Shown piece by piece: positions 1-5,915 of a stretch of DNA of 6,397 nucleotides. The stretch spans positions 11,098 to 17,494 of the forward strand of contig JACZXM010000011.1 in assembly GCA_022571615.1 (NCBI GenBank), given 5' to 3'. How positions within the stretch are numbered: the first letter of the stretch is position 1; each line of letters begins with the position of its first letter. The notes beneath the pieces are model-generated. The model was not told the DNA's origin. It did not search any database and worked only from the letters and a program-made list of their open reading frames with translations. Origin of the DNA: Acidobacteriota bacterium (lineage in GTDB: Bacteria > Acidobacteriota > UBA890 > WLXD01). A program made the position numbers and the translations under genes.

Positions 1-1
1 T

Positions 2-460
2 AGATTCGGCGGCTTCGACGGGGATGCTGACGGCCGCGCCTCCGGTCGCCGCGGCCAGGACGCGGTGCCGGGCCACCCGCCGTACGTGGACCCGGAAGGT
101 GACGAGGAAGACGACGAAAAGGAAAAACCCAAGTACTTCAACGACGGCAGTGACGCGAACGCCCGAACGCGCCTGTTCTCGGGGCACCTGATTCCGCCGC
201 CCGAGCGCGTCCCGCGCATCGTCATGCGATTCCACGACAAGGCCGACGAGCTATTGGTGTCGGGGTTGCTGGGCAGCGGCAAGGCGCTCGCTTCGCGGCC
301 GGCGATCATCGACGTTCCCGTCGGCGACGGCCACGTCGTGCTGTTTGCGATCAACCCGATGTGGCGCAACCAGACCCACGGCCAGTACGCTCTGGTATTC
401 AACACCTTGCTCCACCACGCGAGCCTGGACGCCGGGCGAGGAGGCGGCGGCGATGAGTGA
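2..460 (+). CDS. C-terminal part of a secreted M14 zinc carboxypeptidase-like protein (5' end outside window)
   Basis: The reading frame is open from the left edge, so this is the 3' part of a longer gene, with about 152 residues visible. The segment begins with a Gly/Asp/Arg-rich stretch and a very acidic linker (EGDEEDDEKEK). A compact domain follows, containing PRIVMRF, LLVSGLLGSG, a strand pair GDGHVVLFAINPMWR, and QTHGQYALVFNTLLHH near the end. From memory, this last pattern is typical of the C-terminal accessory domain of the large (about 900-1000 residue) M14 zinc carboxypeptidase homologues of environmental Gram-negative bacteria. The catalytic HxxE...H zinc site would lie upstream and cannot be seen. 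The TGA stop overlaps the ATG of the next gene by 8 bases, suggesting translational coupling. The family assignment rests only on the C-terminal pattern, so the peptidase call is tentative, but the coding frame is secure. Confidence 0.65.
   Translation, partial: RFGGFDGDADGRASGRRGQDAVPGHPPYVDPEGDEEDDEKEKPKYFNDGSDANARTRLFSGHLIPPPERVPRIVMRFHDKADELLVSGLLGSGKALASRPAIIDVPVGDGHVVLFAINPMWRNQTHGQYALVFNTLLHHASLDAGRGGGGDE
439..444 (+). promoter_or_regulatory. Shine-Dalgarno site of the selenoprotein gene
   Basis: A perfect AGGAGG lies inside the last codons of the peptidase-like gene and ends 8 bases before the ATG at 453. Its near-ideal sequence and spacing set the start of the short gene and argue that this gene is translated even though its frame meets a TGA after 14 codons. 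Confidence 0.75.
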
Positions 461-698
461 CCATCGGATCGTCCTGTACACCAGCGGCGCGGGCTGAGCG
501 CCCTGCACCCAGGCGAAGGAGTTTCTTTCGCGAAAGGGCGTCGATTTCGAGCTCGTCGATGTGAGCGGGCTCGAGGATCCGTGGACCACGTTGCGCGAGA
601 TCACCGGCGGGCCGGTCGCGACCCCTACCGTGGTGATCGGAGAGGAGTTCAACGTCGGGTTCGACCCGCAGTGGATCGAGGCCCGACTCCCGCATTGA
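453..698 (+). CDS. Selenocysteine-containing glutaredoxin-like protein (UxxC), in-frame TGA at 495-497
   Basis: Read through the TGA at codon 15, this gene gives an 81-residue protein of the glutaredoxin/NrdH thioredoxin-fold family. Family landmarks are in order: strand RIVLYTS (5-11), the redox site U15-A16-P17-C18 at the start of the first helix, QAKEFLSRKGVDFELVDV (20-37), the cis-proline motif T57-P58-T59 followed by VVIG, and a C-terminal G69-F70-D71 with helix PQWIEARL. These proteins normally carry CxxC, and here the TGA sits exactly at the first, nucleophilic Cys position. Homology continues without a break on both sides, and the first part alone would be only 14 residues. The start is fixed by AGGAGG at 439-444. 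A SECIS-like hairpin follows the TGA directly. The likely role is thiol-disulfide or selenenyl reduction in the cytoplasm, since no signal peptide is present. The alternative is a nonsense mutation or a sequencing error from TGC/TGT, but the precise position in the motif makes selenocysteine much more likely. Confidence 0.85.
498..541 (+). promoter_or_regulatory. Candidate bacterial SECIS element
   Basis: Immediately 3' of the TGA the mRNA can fold into a two-part hairpin. The outer stem is 498-504 with 535-541 (7 pairs, one G-U). The inner stem is 513-519 with 525-531 (7 pairs, one G-U). An internal bulge separates them, and the apical loop is a 5-base AGUUU at 520-524. The loop begins 22 bases after the TGA and has G as its second base. 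Known bacterial SECIS elements sit about 16-37 bases after the UGA and carry a G early in a small apical loop, which SelB recognises. This was paired by hand, without energy calculation. Confidence 0.65.
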
Positions 699-796
699 CC
701 GGAAACCAGGACGGGGCGCGGGTCAACTACTACAAGGGAACCTGCCAACGGCCCCCTGCCGAAGCCTTGGTGCTCCAACGCAAATACGCTAGGACT

Positions 797-1693
797 ATGC
801 CCATCCCAAGCCCACGCGCCCTCCCGGCCTCGTACCGCCTCTGTGGCGGCCAGCGAAAGATCGCCTTCGTCCTCGTCCTGCTGCTGGTGTCGGCCCTGCT
901 GGGGCTCGGCGCCGGGCCACGCCGCGCAGCGGCCTCCGGAGCCACAGCCGGAGCCGGAGAGTCGATCTATGCACGGTGGCAACAGGTCCTTGCCGCCTAC
1001 GTCGACGATGAGGGTCTGGTCGACTACGCCGGGCTCAAGGAGCGCGGGAGCGACGATCTGAAAGCGTTCATGGACACGCTGGCCCAGACCGATCCCGCCG
1101 CCTTCTCCACCGATGCGGAACGGATGGCGTTCTGGATCAACGCCTACAACGCGGTGGTGGTGTGGCAGGCGGTGGAACGCTATCCGATCGACAGCGTGCG
1201 CGATGTAGGCGCCCTGTGGGGACTGGTGGGCGGCTTCTTCAAGAACAAGTACCCCATCGCCGGCACTCAGATGAGCGCCGATAACATCGAGCACGACACC
1301 CTGCGGGCCAAGTTCAAGGATGCTCGCATCCACTGGGCACTGGTGTGCGGAGCCTTCGGCTGCCCGCGCCTGCTGAATCGTCCTTACCTGCCCGAGACCC
1401 TCGAGCAGCAGCTCGCTGAGCAGACCCACGAGTTCCTGCGCCAGCCGCGCGCCCTGCAGCTGGACCGGGACACCGGAACACTCTACCTGTCGAGCTATTT
1501 CAAGTGGTACGAGGGCGACTTCGAAGCGGACTCCGGCACTGTCGTCGACTACGTGCTCGGCACCGCGCCCGACGAGGTCGTTACCTACATCGAGGCCAAC
1601 CGCGATGGCCTCCGCGTTCGCATCATGGACTACGACTGGGCCCTCAACGACCAGCGCAAGGGGCCTCGGGCTCGGCGTCCAATTCCGCGTTGA
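797..1693 (+). CDS. Exported DUF547 family protein
   Basis: This encodes a 298-residue protein with an N-terminal basic region (S-Y-R...Q-R-K), then a hydrophobic segment IAFVLVLLLVSALLGLG at about 27-43. That is a signal peptide or signal anchor, so the protein is probably periplasmic or membrane-attached. The mature part is a full DUF547 domain: Y-V-DDEGLVDYAGL near residue 70, AFWINAYNA at 111-119, ERYPIDSVRDV, NIEHDTLR, RIHWALVCGAFGCP at 177-190 with Cys184 and Cys189, then SSYFKWYEGDF. The biochemical function of DUF547 is not established, and the conserved IEH and Cys residues hint at an enzyme. The frame is open further upstream, but ATG at 797 puts the signal sequence near the N-terminus. 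The only ribosome-binding sequence is a poorly spaced AGGA at 791-794, so the exact start is less certain than the gene. It lies 98 bases after the selenoprotein gene on the same strand. Confidence 0.88.
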   Translation: MPIPSPRALPASYRLCGGQRKIAFVLVLLLVSALLGLGAGPRRAAASGATAGAGESIYARWQQVLAAYVDDEGLVDYAGLKERGSDDLKAFMDTLAQTDPAAFSTDAERMAFWINAYNAVVVWQAVERYPIDSVRDVGALWGLVGGFFKNKYPIAGTQMSADNIEHDTLRAKFKDARIHWALVCGAFGCPRLLNRPYLPETLEQQLAEQTHEFLRQPRALQLDRDTGTLYLSSYFKWYEGDFEADSGTVVDYVLGTAPDEVVTYIEANRDGLRVRIMDYDWALNDQRKGPRARRPIPR

Positions 1694-1701
1694 GCCACAA
1701 T

Positions 1702-1731
1702 AGACTATAATTCAGGTCGTTAATATAGTCT
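1702..1731 (+). promoter_or_regulatory. Toxin-antitoxin promoter with palindromic operator
   Basis: A perfect 8-base inverted repeat AGACTATA (1702-1709) and TATAGTCT (1724-1731) is separated by 14 bases. The left arm runs into a consensus -10 hexamer TATAAT at 1706-1711. No convincing -35 is seen at 17-base spacing (1683-1688 is TTCCGC). The island is strikingly AT-rich in a GC-rich window and lies 25 bases before the antitoxin start. Phd/YefM-type antitoxins repress their own promoters by binding palindromes over the promoter, so this is the likely operator. Binding is inferred. Confidence 0.6.
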
Positions 1732-1755
1732 TTTGATGAATCTACGGAGCCATCC

Positions 1756-2034
1756 ATGCCAACGGTCCCGCTGTCGCACGCCAAGACGCATCTGGCTCGA
1801 CTGCTGGCCGAGGTGCAGGAGTTGGGTGAGCAGTTCTTGATCACCCGGTCTGGACGGCCGGCCGCCGTGTTGCTGTCGGTGCAGGAGTACGAGGGCCTGA
1901 TCGAGACGCTCGAGATCCTCGCCGATCCGGAACTGGCGAAAGCGGTTCGCACTGGCCTGGAGGAGGCGGCGCGCGGCGACCTTGTCGACGAGGCCGAGGT
2001 CTGGTGTGACCTGGACGCTGCGGTTCACGAGTAG
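1756..2034 (+). CDS. Type II antitoxin, Phd/YefM family
   Basis: This 92-residue protein has the standard antitoxin layout. The N-terminal DNA-binding part is MPTVPLSHAKTHLARLLAEV, followed by GEQFLITRSGRPAAVLLSVQEYEGL (residues about 28-52), a classic Phd/YefM signature. A helical acidic tail (LETLxxLADPELAKAV...EAARGD) would wrap the toxin. The ATG follows GGAG at 1746-1749 with 6-base spacing. The 3' end overlaps the toxin reading frame by about 29 bases, the usual arrangement of coupled toxin-antitoxin pairs. It should bind and neutralise the RelE/ParE-like toxin and repress the promoter at 1702-1731. The gene appears intact although its toxin partner is frameshifted, so it may now be an orphan repressor or an anti-addiction remnant. 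Confidence 0.9.
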   Translation: MPTVPLSHAKTHLARLLAEVQELGEQFLITRSGRPAAVLLSVQEYEGLIETLEILADPELAKAVRTGLEEAARGDLVDEAEVWCDLDAAVHE

Positions 2035-2270
2035 CTCGGCGCGCGCGGTCCGACGACTTGACCCGCAGGTTCGCGCCCGGGTACACCGCGCCCTGAGCGT
2101 GCTGAGAGAGGATCCGACGCGCGGCAAGCCGCTGCAGCTCACGCTTCGGGGGCTGCGTTCCTGGCGCACCGGCGACTCCCGCATCATCTATCGGCCCGTG
2201 CACGATTATCGTCATCGCGGTCGGTCACCGTCGCGACGTGTACGACCGTCTCCATGAGCGGCTCAGGTAG
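2006..2270 (+). pseudogene. RelE/ParE family toxin, frameshifted near the C-terminus
   Basis: From GTG at 2006, preceded by CGAGG at 1995-1999 with 6-base spacing, the frame reads VTWTLRFTSSSARAVRRLD and continues through LQLTLRGLRSWRTGDSRIIYRPVH up to base 2203. This is the RelE/ParE fold through its third strand. The family's last strands do not follow in this frame, which reads HRGRSPSRR and stops at 2257. They resume in the next frame from 2205: IIVIAVGHRRDVYDRLHERLR, stopping at TAG 2268-2270. One extra base, or two missing ones, at about 2204 explains this. Rejoined, the protein is about 88 residues, the normal family length, and includes the conserved GHRRDVY end. As written, the toxin lacks this end and is probably inactive. 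A sequencing or assembly indel is the main alternative, and no obvious slippery sequence suggests programmed frameshifting. Confidence 0.82.
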
Positions 2271-2330
2271 GCGCGGGTAGGTGCCCCAGCCCAGTCGCAC
2301 CGTGGGTGCCTCGTCAGACTGAACCCGCGC
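2271..2330. terminator. Nested inverted repeat between convergent genes, possible bidirectional terminator
   Basis: A perfect 8-base outer repeat, GCGCGGGT (2271-2278) with ACCCGCGC (2323-2330), encloses a small hairpin GCACC-GTG-GGTGC (2297-2309). It starts directly after the toxin stop (2270) and reaches into the end of the convergent glycosyltransferase gene (stop at 2314-2316). The position suits a transcription barrier for both strands, but no U-run follows on either side, so the terminator role is inferred. Confidence 0.35.
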
Positions 2331-3108
2331 GTCGGGGCCTCGAGATTCGCTTGAGTCGCCATAGCTGGCGCGCCGTCATTAGATCGGCGCGGGCCGACAT
2401 GGTGGCAATTCGCAATCCGATGCGGCCGCCGCGGTAGCCCTTCTGCACCACGTACTCGCGAATCCATGCCGCCGCCGGCACGATCGCGAAATACCACGGG
2501 GCGGTAAGCCAGTGGGCGCGGCGGCCGGCGTCGTACCAGTCGAGAGCAGCGAGCCTGGAGTAGCGCTCCAGCTTGGCAACGAAAGCGGCGTCGCTGGCGT
2601 AGGTATAGTGCTCGATCGGATGGAGCAGCTTGGCCGATCGCGACGCATCCTCGAGTTCGGGGTACTCGTGCACGCGGCGGTCCACGTAGCGAGCCCGGCC
2701 GCTACGGAACAGGCGCAGATGGCAGCACTTGTACCAGCCCGAGAAGGTCACGGCCTGGCCGTGGAGCCAAGTCCTACGACGCATGAAGTAGCCGTCCACA
2801 GCGCGATCGTCCTGCTGCAGCGCGGCGCGGATCTCCTCGGCTAGCTCGGGCGTGAGCCGCTCATCGGCATCGAGCACAAGGATCCAATCGCAGGTCGCCT
2901 GTTCGATGGCGAACTGCTTCTGGCGTCCGAAGCGGTCGAGCTTGCGATGGAACACGCGGTCGGTGTAGCGGCGCGCGATCTGCAGGGTGGCGTCCTCGGA
3001 CTCATCGTCGACGATCACGATCTCGTCGGCGAACGGCACCGATTCCAGGCAAGGCCCCAAATTGTCCTGCTCGTTGCGGGTGATGACGACGACAGACAGC
3101 GTGGCCAC
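2314..3108 (-). CDS. Family 2 glycosyltransferase, WaaE/KdtX-like (LPS core type)
   Basis: This 264-residue protein has an N-terminal GT-A domain: LSVVVITRNEQDNLGPCLESV at 4-24, the nucleotide-sugar binding motif VDDESEDAT at 33-41, and the metal-binding D80-A-D82 in WILVLDADERLTPEL. The segment DRFGRQKQFAIEQAT just before the DxD, and the overall length, match the WaaE group, which adds a hexose to the heptose of lipopolysaccharide inner core. The acceptor here is unknown. A later WLHGQAVTFSGWYKCCHLRLFRSG region and the hydrophobic patch WYFAIVPAAAWI near 204-215 suggest peripheral attachment to the inner membrane. The start is GTG at 3108 with no clear Shine-Dalgarno. The stop of the short upstream frame lies 5 bases before it, so translation is probably coupled. 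It converges on the toxin-antitoxin pair. Confidence 0.88.
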   Translation of the reverse strand: MATLSVVVITRNEQDNLGPCLESVPFADEIVIVDDESEDATLQIARRYTDRVFHRKLDRFGRQKQFAIEQATCDWILVLDADERLTPELAEEIRAALQQDDRAVDGYFMRRRTWLHGQAVTFSGWYKCCHLRLFRSGRARYVDRRVHEYPELEDASRSAKLLHPIEHYTYASDAAFVAKLERYSRLAALDWYDAGRRAHWLTAPWYFAIVPAAAWIREYVVQKGYRGGRIGLRIATMSARADLMTARQLWRLKRISRPRRAGSV

Positions 3109-3113
3109 GGCGG

Positions 3114-3248
3114 CTACCCGGCGCCCTCGCCGTCGACCGCCACCAGCCGTGCCGGAAACCCCTCGGGCATCGGCATCGAGGCGTGACCCATGGCGTCGAG
3201 GTCGCGAAACGTCACCTCGATCGGCACGACTACGTTGAATCCATCCAT
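3114..3248 (-). pseudogene. Remnant of a 4HBT/YbgC-type acyl-CoA thioesterase with internal deletion
   Basis: From ATG at 3248 the frame gives 44 residues. The start, MDGFNVVVPIEVTFRDLDAMGH, matches the N-terminus of hotdog-fold acyl-CoA thioesterases of the 4HBT/YbgC group, where xxRxxDxDxMGHVNN is the hallmark and continues into the active-site helix. Instead of the roughly 90-100 residues of hotdog domain, the sequence jumps after GH to ASMPMPEGFPARLVAVDGEGAG. That segment looks like the short tail after the last strand in such enzymes. The simplest reading is an in-frame internal deletion joining the two ends of a gene of about 130-150 codons. The frame is open up to 3368, but the family alignment favours this ATG. 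The product could not fold as a thioesterase, but its translation may still feed the GT2 gene 5 bases downstream. The C-terminal match is weaker than the N-terminal one. Confidence 0.5.
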
Positions 3249-3256
3249 GGACAGGC

Positions 3257-3262
3257 AGTATA
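3257..3262 (-). promoter_or_regulatory. Possible -10 element for the thioesterase remnant / GT2 transcript
   Basis: Read on the minus strand, this is TATACT, one base from the TATAAT consensus. A start about 7 bases downstream would fall at roughly 3250, almost on the ATG at 3248, so the transcript would be leaderless. No good -35 is visible. It is recorded only because the remnant also lacks a Shine-Dalgarno. Confidence 0.25.
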
Positions 3263-3425
3263 CCGGTGCGCGTCTACAGGCCGTGTTGGATGAAACCGAG
3301 GGAACGCAGCAGGGGATGAGGTCGAGCACGTCCATTCTGCTGGCTGCAAATCGTCGAGTTCTCTGCACCGGTCGGCCACAGTGCGGGGACGTGCGCGCGA
3401 TCCCTCCTGCTGCGCCTACCCTCTA

Positions 3426-4736
3426 CTATGCCGGGATCCCATGGCTGATCGCATGCTCGATCGCTTCGCAGAAGCGGTCCAGCTCCTCGAGCGTGGTGAA
3501 CACGCTGGGTGAGATCCGCAGGCCGGTGAACTCGGCGTGGTTGATCGCCACGGTGATGATCTTGTGCCTGCTCCAGAGCCAGCTGTTGAGGGCCGTGGTG
3601 TCGATCCCCTCCACGTGTACGTTGGCGATCCCCGCCGCGCGGCCCGGCTTCTGACTGGTGTTGAGCCAAACTCGATCGCTGAACCCCTGCAAGCGGTTGG
3701 CCCAGGTGTCGCGCAGGTAGATGAGCCGCGCCGTCTTGCGCTCCGAGCCGATCCCCTGGTGGAAGGTGAGGGCGTCGCCGATTCCCAGGTAGTTGGCCGC
3801 CGGGTGGGTACCGATCTCCTCGTACTTGCGGATATCGTCATCCATCTTCTCCGGCGCCGCCATCATCGGCCACAGCCCGGCGATCTTGTCGCGGCGCACG
3901 TACAGCAGCCCTGTCCCGTGGGGGGCGAACAGCCACTTGTGGAGGCTGGTGGCGTAGTAGTCGCACTCCAGATCGGAGATCTTGAAGTCGAAGTGCGCCA
4001 GCGTATGCGCGCCGTCGACGATGACCGAGATGTCGTGGCGGCGCGCCATGTTGACCACCTTGGCCACCGGCAGGATCTGACCGGTGAGGTTGATCATGTG
4101 GCACATGTGGATGACGCGAGTGCGCGGTGTGATTGCCGCCTCGAACAGGCGCACGATCTGCTCGTCGTCCTCGGCCGGAACGGGTATCTTGATCTGGTGC
4201 AGCACCAGGCCCTCGCGCCGCTCGCGTTGTTGCCACGTGGTGACCATGCGGCCGTAGTCCTGGGTGGTGGTGACGATCTCGTCGCCGGGCTTCAGATCGA
4301 GGCCGAACTGGCAGATCTGCAGCCCCTCCGACGCGTTCCGAACCAGCGCCACCTCCTCCGGGTCGGTGTCCCACTCGCGCGCAAGTCGCTCCCGGACTTG
4401 TTCACGCTGCGGCTCCAGGATCTGCCACATGGCGTAGGTCGGCGAGGTGTTGGAGTAGTCCAGGTATCGCTTCATCGCCTCCTGCACCACGATCGGCGAG
4501 GGGCTCACGCCGCCGCTATTGAGGTTGATGATCCCGGCCTCGGCGCTGAAGGCCTGCCGCACTTGGGCCCAGAAGTACTCGTCCTCGACCACCTCGGAGG
4601 CGGTACCCGGATGGGCCGCGAGCTCACCGGCAACCGCGAGCGCTCGCTCGATGCGGGAAGGGGAGAGGAAGACACCGTTGAGCGCCGCCGCTGCGGGCAT
4701 CGACATGGCGCCGAGAAAATGCCGCCGGTTGATCAT
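3426..4736 (-). CDS. Tat-exported class V aminotransferase (isopenicillin N epimerase-like)
   Basis: This 436-residue PLP enzyme is of fold type I, class V. The N-terminus MINRRHFLGAMSMPAAAALNG is a twin-arginine signal (R-R-x-F-L then a hydrophobic Ala-rich stretch), so the folded, cofactor-loaded protein should be exported to the periplasm. The catalytic part has NLNSGGVSPSP near the start, RNASEGLQ, VTTTQDYGRM, HMINLTGQILPV, VIVDGAHTLAHF with Asp241 as the likely pyridine-nitrogen partner, and TSLHKWLFAPHGTGLLYV with Lys267 as the likely Schiff-base lysine. Both key residues are present. Exported relatives are often annotated as isopenicillin N epimerase or cysteine desulfurase-like, usually without biochemical proof, so the substrate is unknown. 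ATG 4736 is chosen over GTG 4739 because GAGGTG (complement of 4742-4747) ends 5 bases before it. It lies 103 bases after the 333-residue gene on the same strand. Confidence 0.9.
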   Translation of the reverse strand: MINRRHFLGAMSMPAAAALNGVFLSPSRIERALAVAGELAAHPGTASEVVEDEYFWAQVRQAFSAEAGIINLNSGGVSPSPIVVQEAMKRYLDYSNTSPTYAMWQILEPQREQVRERLAREWDTDPEEVALVRNASEGLQICQFGLDLKPGDEIVTTTQDYGRMVTTWQQRERREGLVLHQIKIPVPAEDDEQIVRLFEAAITPRTRVIHMCHMINLTGQILPVAKVVNMARRHDISVIVDGAHTLAHFDFKISDLECDYYATSLHKWLFAPHGTGLLYVRRDKIAGLWPMMAAPEKMDDDIRKYEEIGTHPAANYLGIGDALTFHQGIGSERKTARLIYLRDTWANRLQGFSDRVWLNTSQKPGRAAGIANVHVEGIDTTALNSWLWSRHKIITVAINHAEFTGLRISPSVFTTLEELDRFCEAIEHAISHGIPA

Positions 4737-4839
4737 CACTGCACCTCGCGATCTGCTGGAGCCTGGACGGCCGGATTCTACCCCGCAGCCAGACCAGTCC
4801 CAAGAGGACGGCGATGTTAGCGTGGGCCTCGGTCCAGGA

Positions 4840-5841
4840 TCAGGGGCGCTGGCAGCACTTCAGCTCCGGGTCCTCGTTCGGCGAGACGAACTCCTCGAAC
4901 GGGAACACGTAGCGGATGAACCGATCGTCGGGGTTGAGCATCGTGGTGTCCAGGTCGACCCTCAGCACGCGGCCGCCAGGTTCGACCCACACCTGGTCGA
5001 TTCCGCAGCACATGTCGAGCTTCCAGGCATGGAGCGTGCGCGGGCCGACCTCGATCTGCGCACTGGCCTCGAGCTTGAGCTTGATAAACTCATAGTAACG
5101 CTGGATGTTGCCCAGTCGGTCACGCTCGCGCGATAGCCAGGGCCCGGCCATCAGGCGATGGAACGGTGAGGCGGCCAAGCTCACCGGCATCAGAAAGACG
5201 AACTCGCGCTTGGCCTCTTCGAGCTCCTCGAGAGCCGGAAGCGCGAGGCTCAAGAACCCTGGGTTGGCCAGCGCCGGCTCCAGCTCCACGCAGATGACCC
5301 GGGTTTCGCCCAGACATCCGAGCGCCCCGGGCATGTACATGTATAGACCGCGCGGAATCTCGAGATCGATATGCTTCTGCTTCGGCACCCCGAACTTGAA
5401 TTCCCACTCTTGGGTTCCGACCCGCACGGTCTTGACGAAGCGCTTTTCCTGTCGATCGAACCGGAACCGAACGAAACGGCGGCCGGTGCCGTCCATTTCC
5501 TCGCCCTGATCGATGAACCGCTGTGTGTACTGCACATGCAGCGGAAACCCCGCCAGGTTGGTCTTCAGACGCCCCTCCACCAGCACGCTCAGCAGCTGTA
5601 TGACGTTGCCGAAGGTGCCCGGGATACGCTCGAAGCGCTGATGGGTGAACGAGAACACGGCCAGCGTCTCGCCGGCGGGATACTCGAAGCCGAACGCGGT
5701 GTCGGGGCGGGGTGCTTGCGCCGGTTGAGCCAGCGCCGCCGCCAACACGATCCCGGCGATGACGATAGCCGCTAGCCCGAGCCGAGTCGCGGTCCGGCCG
5801 CCTCGCCTCCTCGGTGGCTCAACTTGTCGCCCGTCTCGCAT
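4840..5841 (-). CDS. Exported protein of unknown function
   Basis: I do not recognise a family. The 333-residue product starts with a strongly basic region (MRDGRQVEPPRRRGGR) and a hydrophobic segment LGLAAIVIAGIVLAAALA, ending at AQPAQA. This reads as a signal peptide cleaved after about residue 43, and the protein is predicted periplasmic. The mature part alternates charged and aromatic strands (FVRFRFDRQEKRFVKTVRV, TQEWEFKFGV), which suggests a beta-rich domain. A Leu/Glu-rich helical stretch (LALPALEELEEAKREFVFLM) follows, then a final beta-like part with DQVWVEPGGRVLRVDLDTTM. The last strands resemble the end of DUF3108-like barrel proteins, but this is only an impression. It has two vicinal cysteine pairs, DMCCGID and KCCQRP at the very end, plus C-L-G-E-T-R-V-I-C, so disulfides or metal binding are possible. 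The start is ATG 5841, and no clear Shine-Dalgarno precedes it. Confidence 0.8.
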   Translation of the reverse strand: MRDGRQVEPPRRRGGRTATRLGLAAIVIAGIVLAAALAQPAQAPRPDTAFGFEYPAGETLAVFSFTHQRFERIPGTFGNVIQLLSVLVEGRLKTNLAGFPLHVQYTQRFIDQGEEMDGTGRRFVRFRFDRQEKRFVKTVRVGTQEWEFKFGVPKQKHIDLEIPRGLYMYMPGALGCLGETRVICVELEPALANPGFLSLALPALEELEEAKREFVFLMPVSLAASPFHRLMAGPWLSRERDRLGNIQRYYEFIKLKLEASAQIEVGPRTLHAWKLDMCCGIDQVWVEPGGRVLRVDLDTTMLNPDDRFIRYVFPFEEFVSPNEDPELKCCQRP

Positions 5842-5915
5842 GCCACTACTTTAGAGTGTCACAGGCCATTGATCACGGCCTTCGCGCACTTCGCTCGCCC
5901 GCACGGGACCAACGC

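Noticed and set aside
251..1429. 392-codon open frame on the minus strand opposite the selenoprotein and DUF547 genes
   Set aside because: It is a shadow frame typical of GC-rich DNA. Its translation has no domain pattern and lies antisense to well-supported genes.
2195..2212. Programmed +1 frameshift in the toxin gene
   Set aside because: There is no slippery codon, stop-codon stall or internal Shine-Dalgarno near 2204. A mutation or sequencing indel is the simpler explanation.
3537..4820. 427-codon plus-strand open frame antisense to the aminotransferase
   Set aside because: The translation is low-complexity, rich in Val, Asp, Leu and His, as expected for the complement of a GC-rich gene, while the minus strand encodes a clear PLP enzyme.
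4840..4842. TGA after KCCQRP of the exported 333-residue protein read as a further selenocysteine
   Set aside because: The extension has no recognisable homology, runs into the start region of the next gene, and does not replace a Cys of any known motif. An ordinary stop is simpler.
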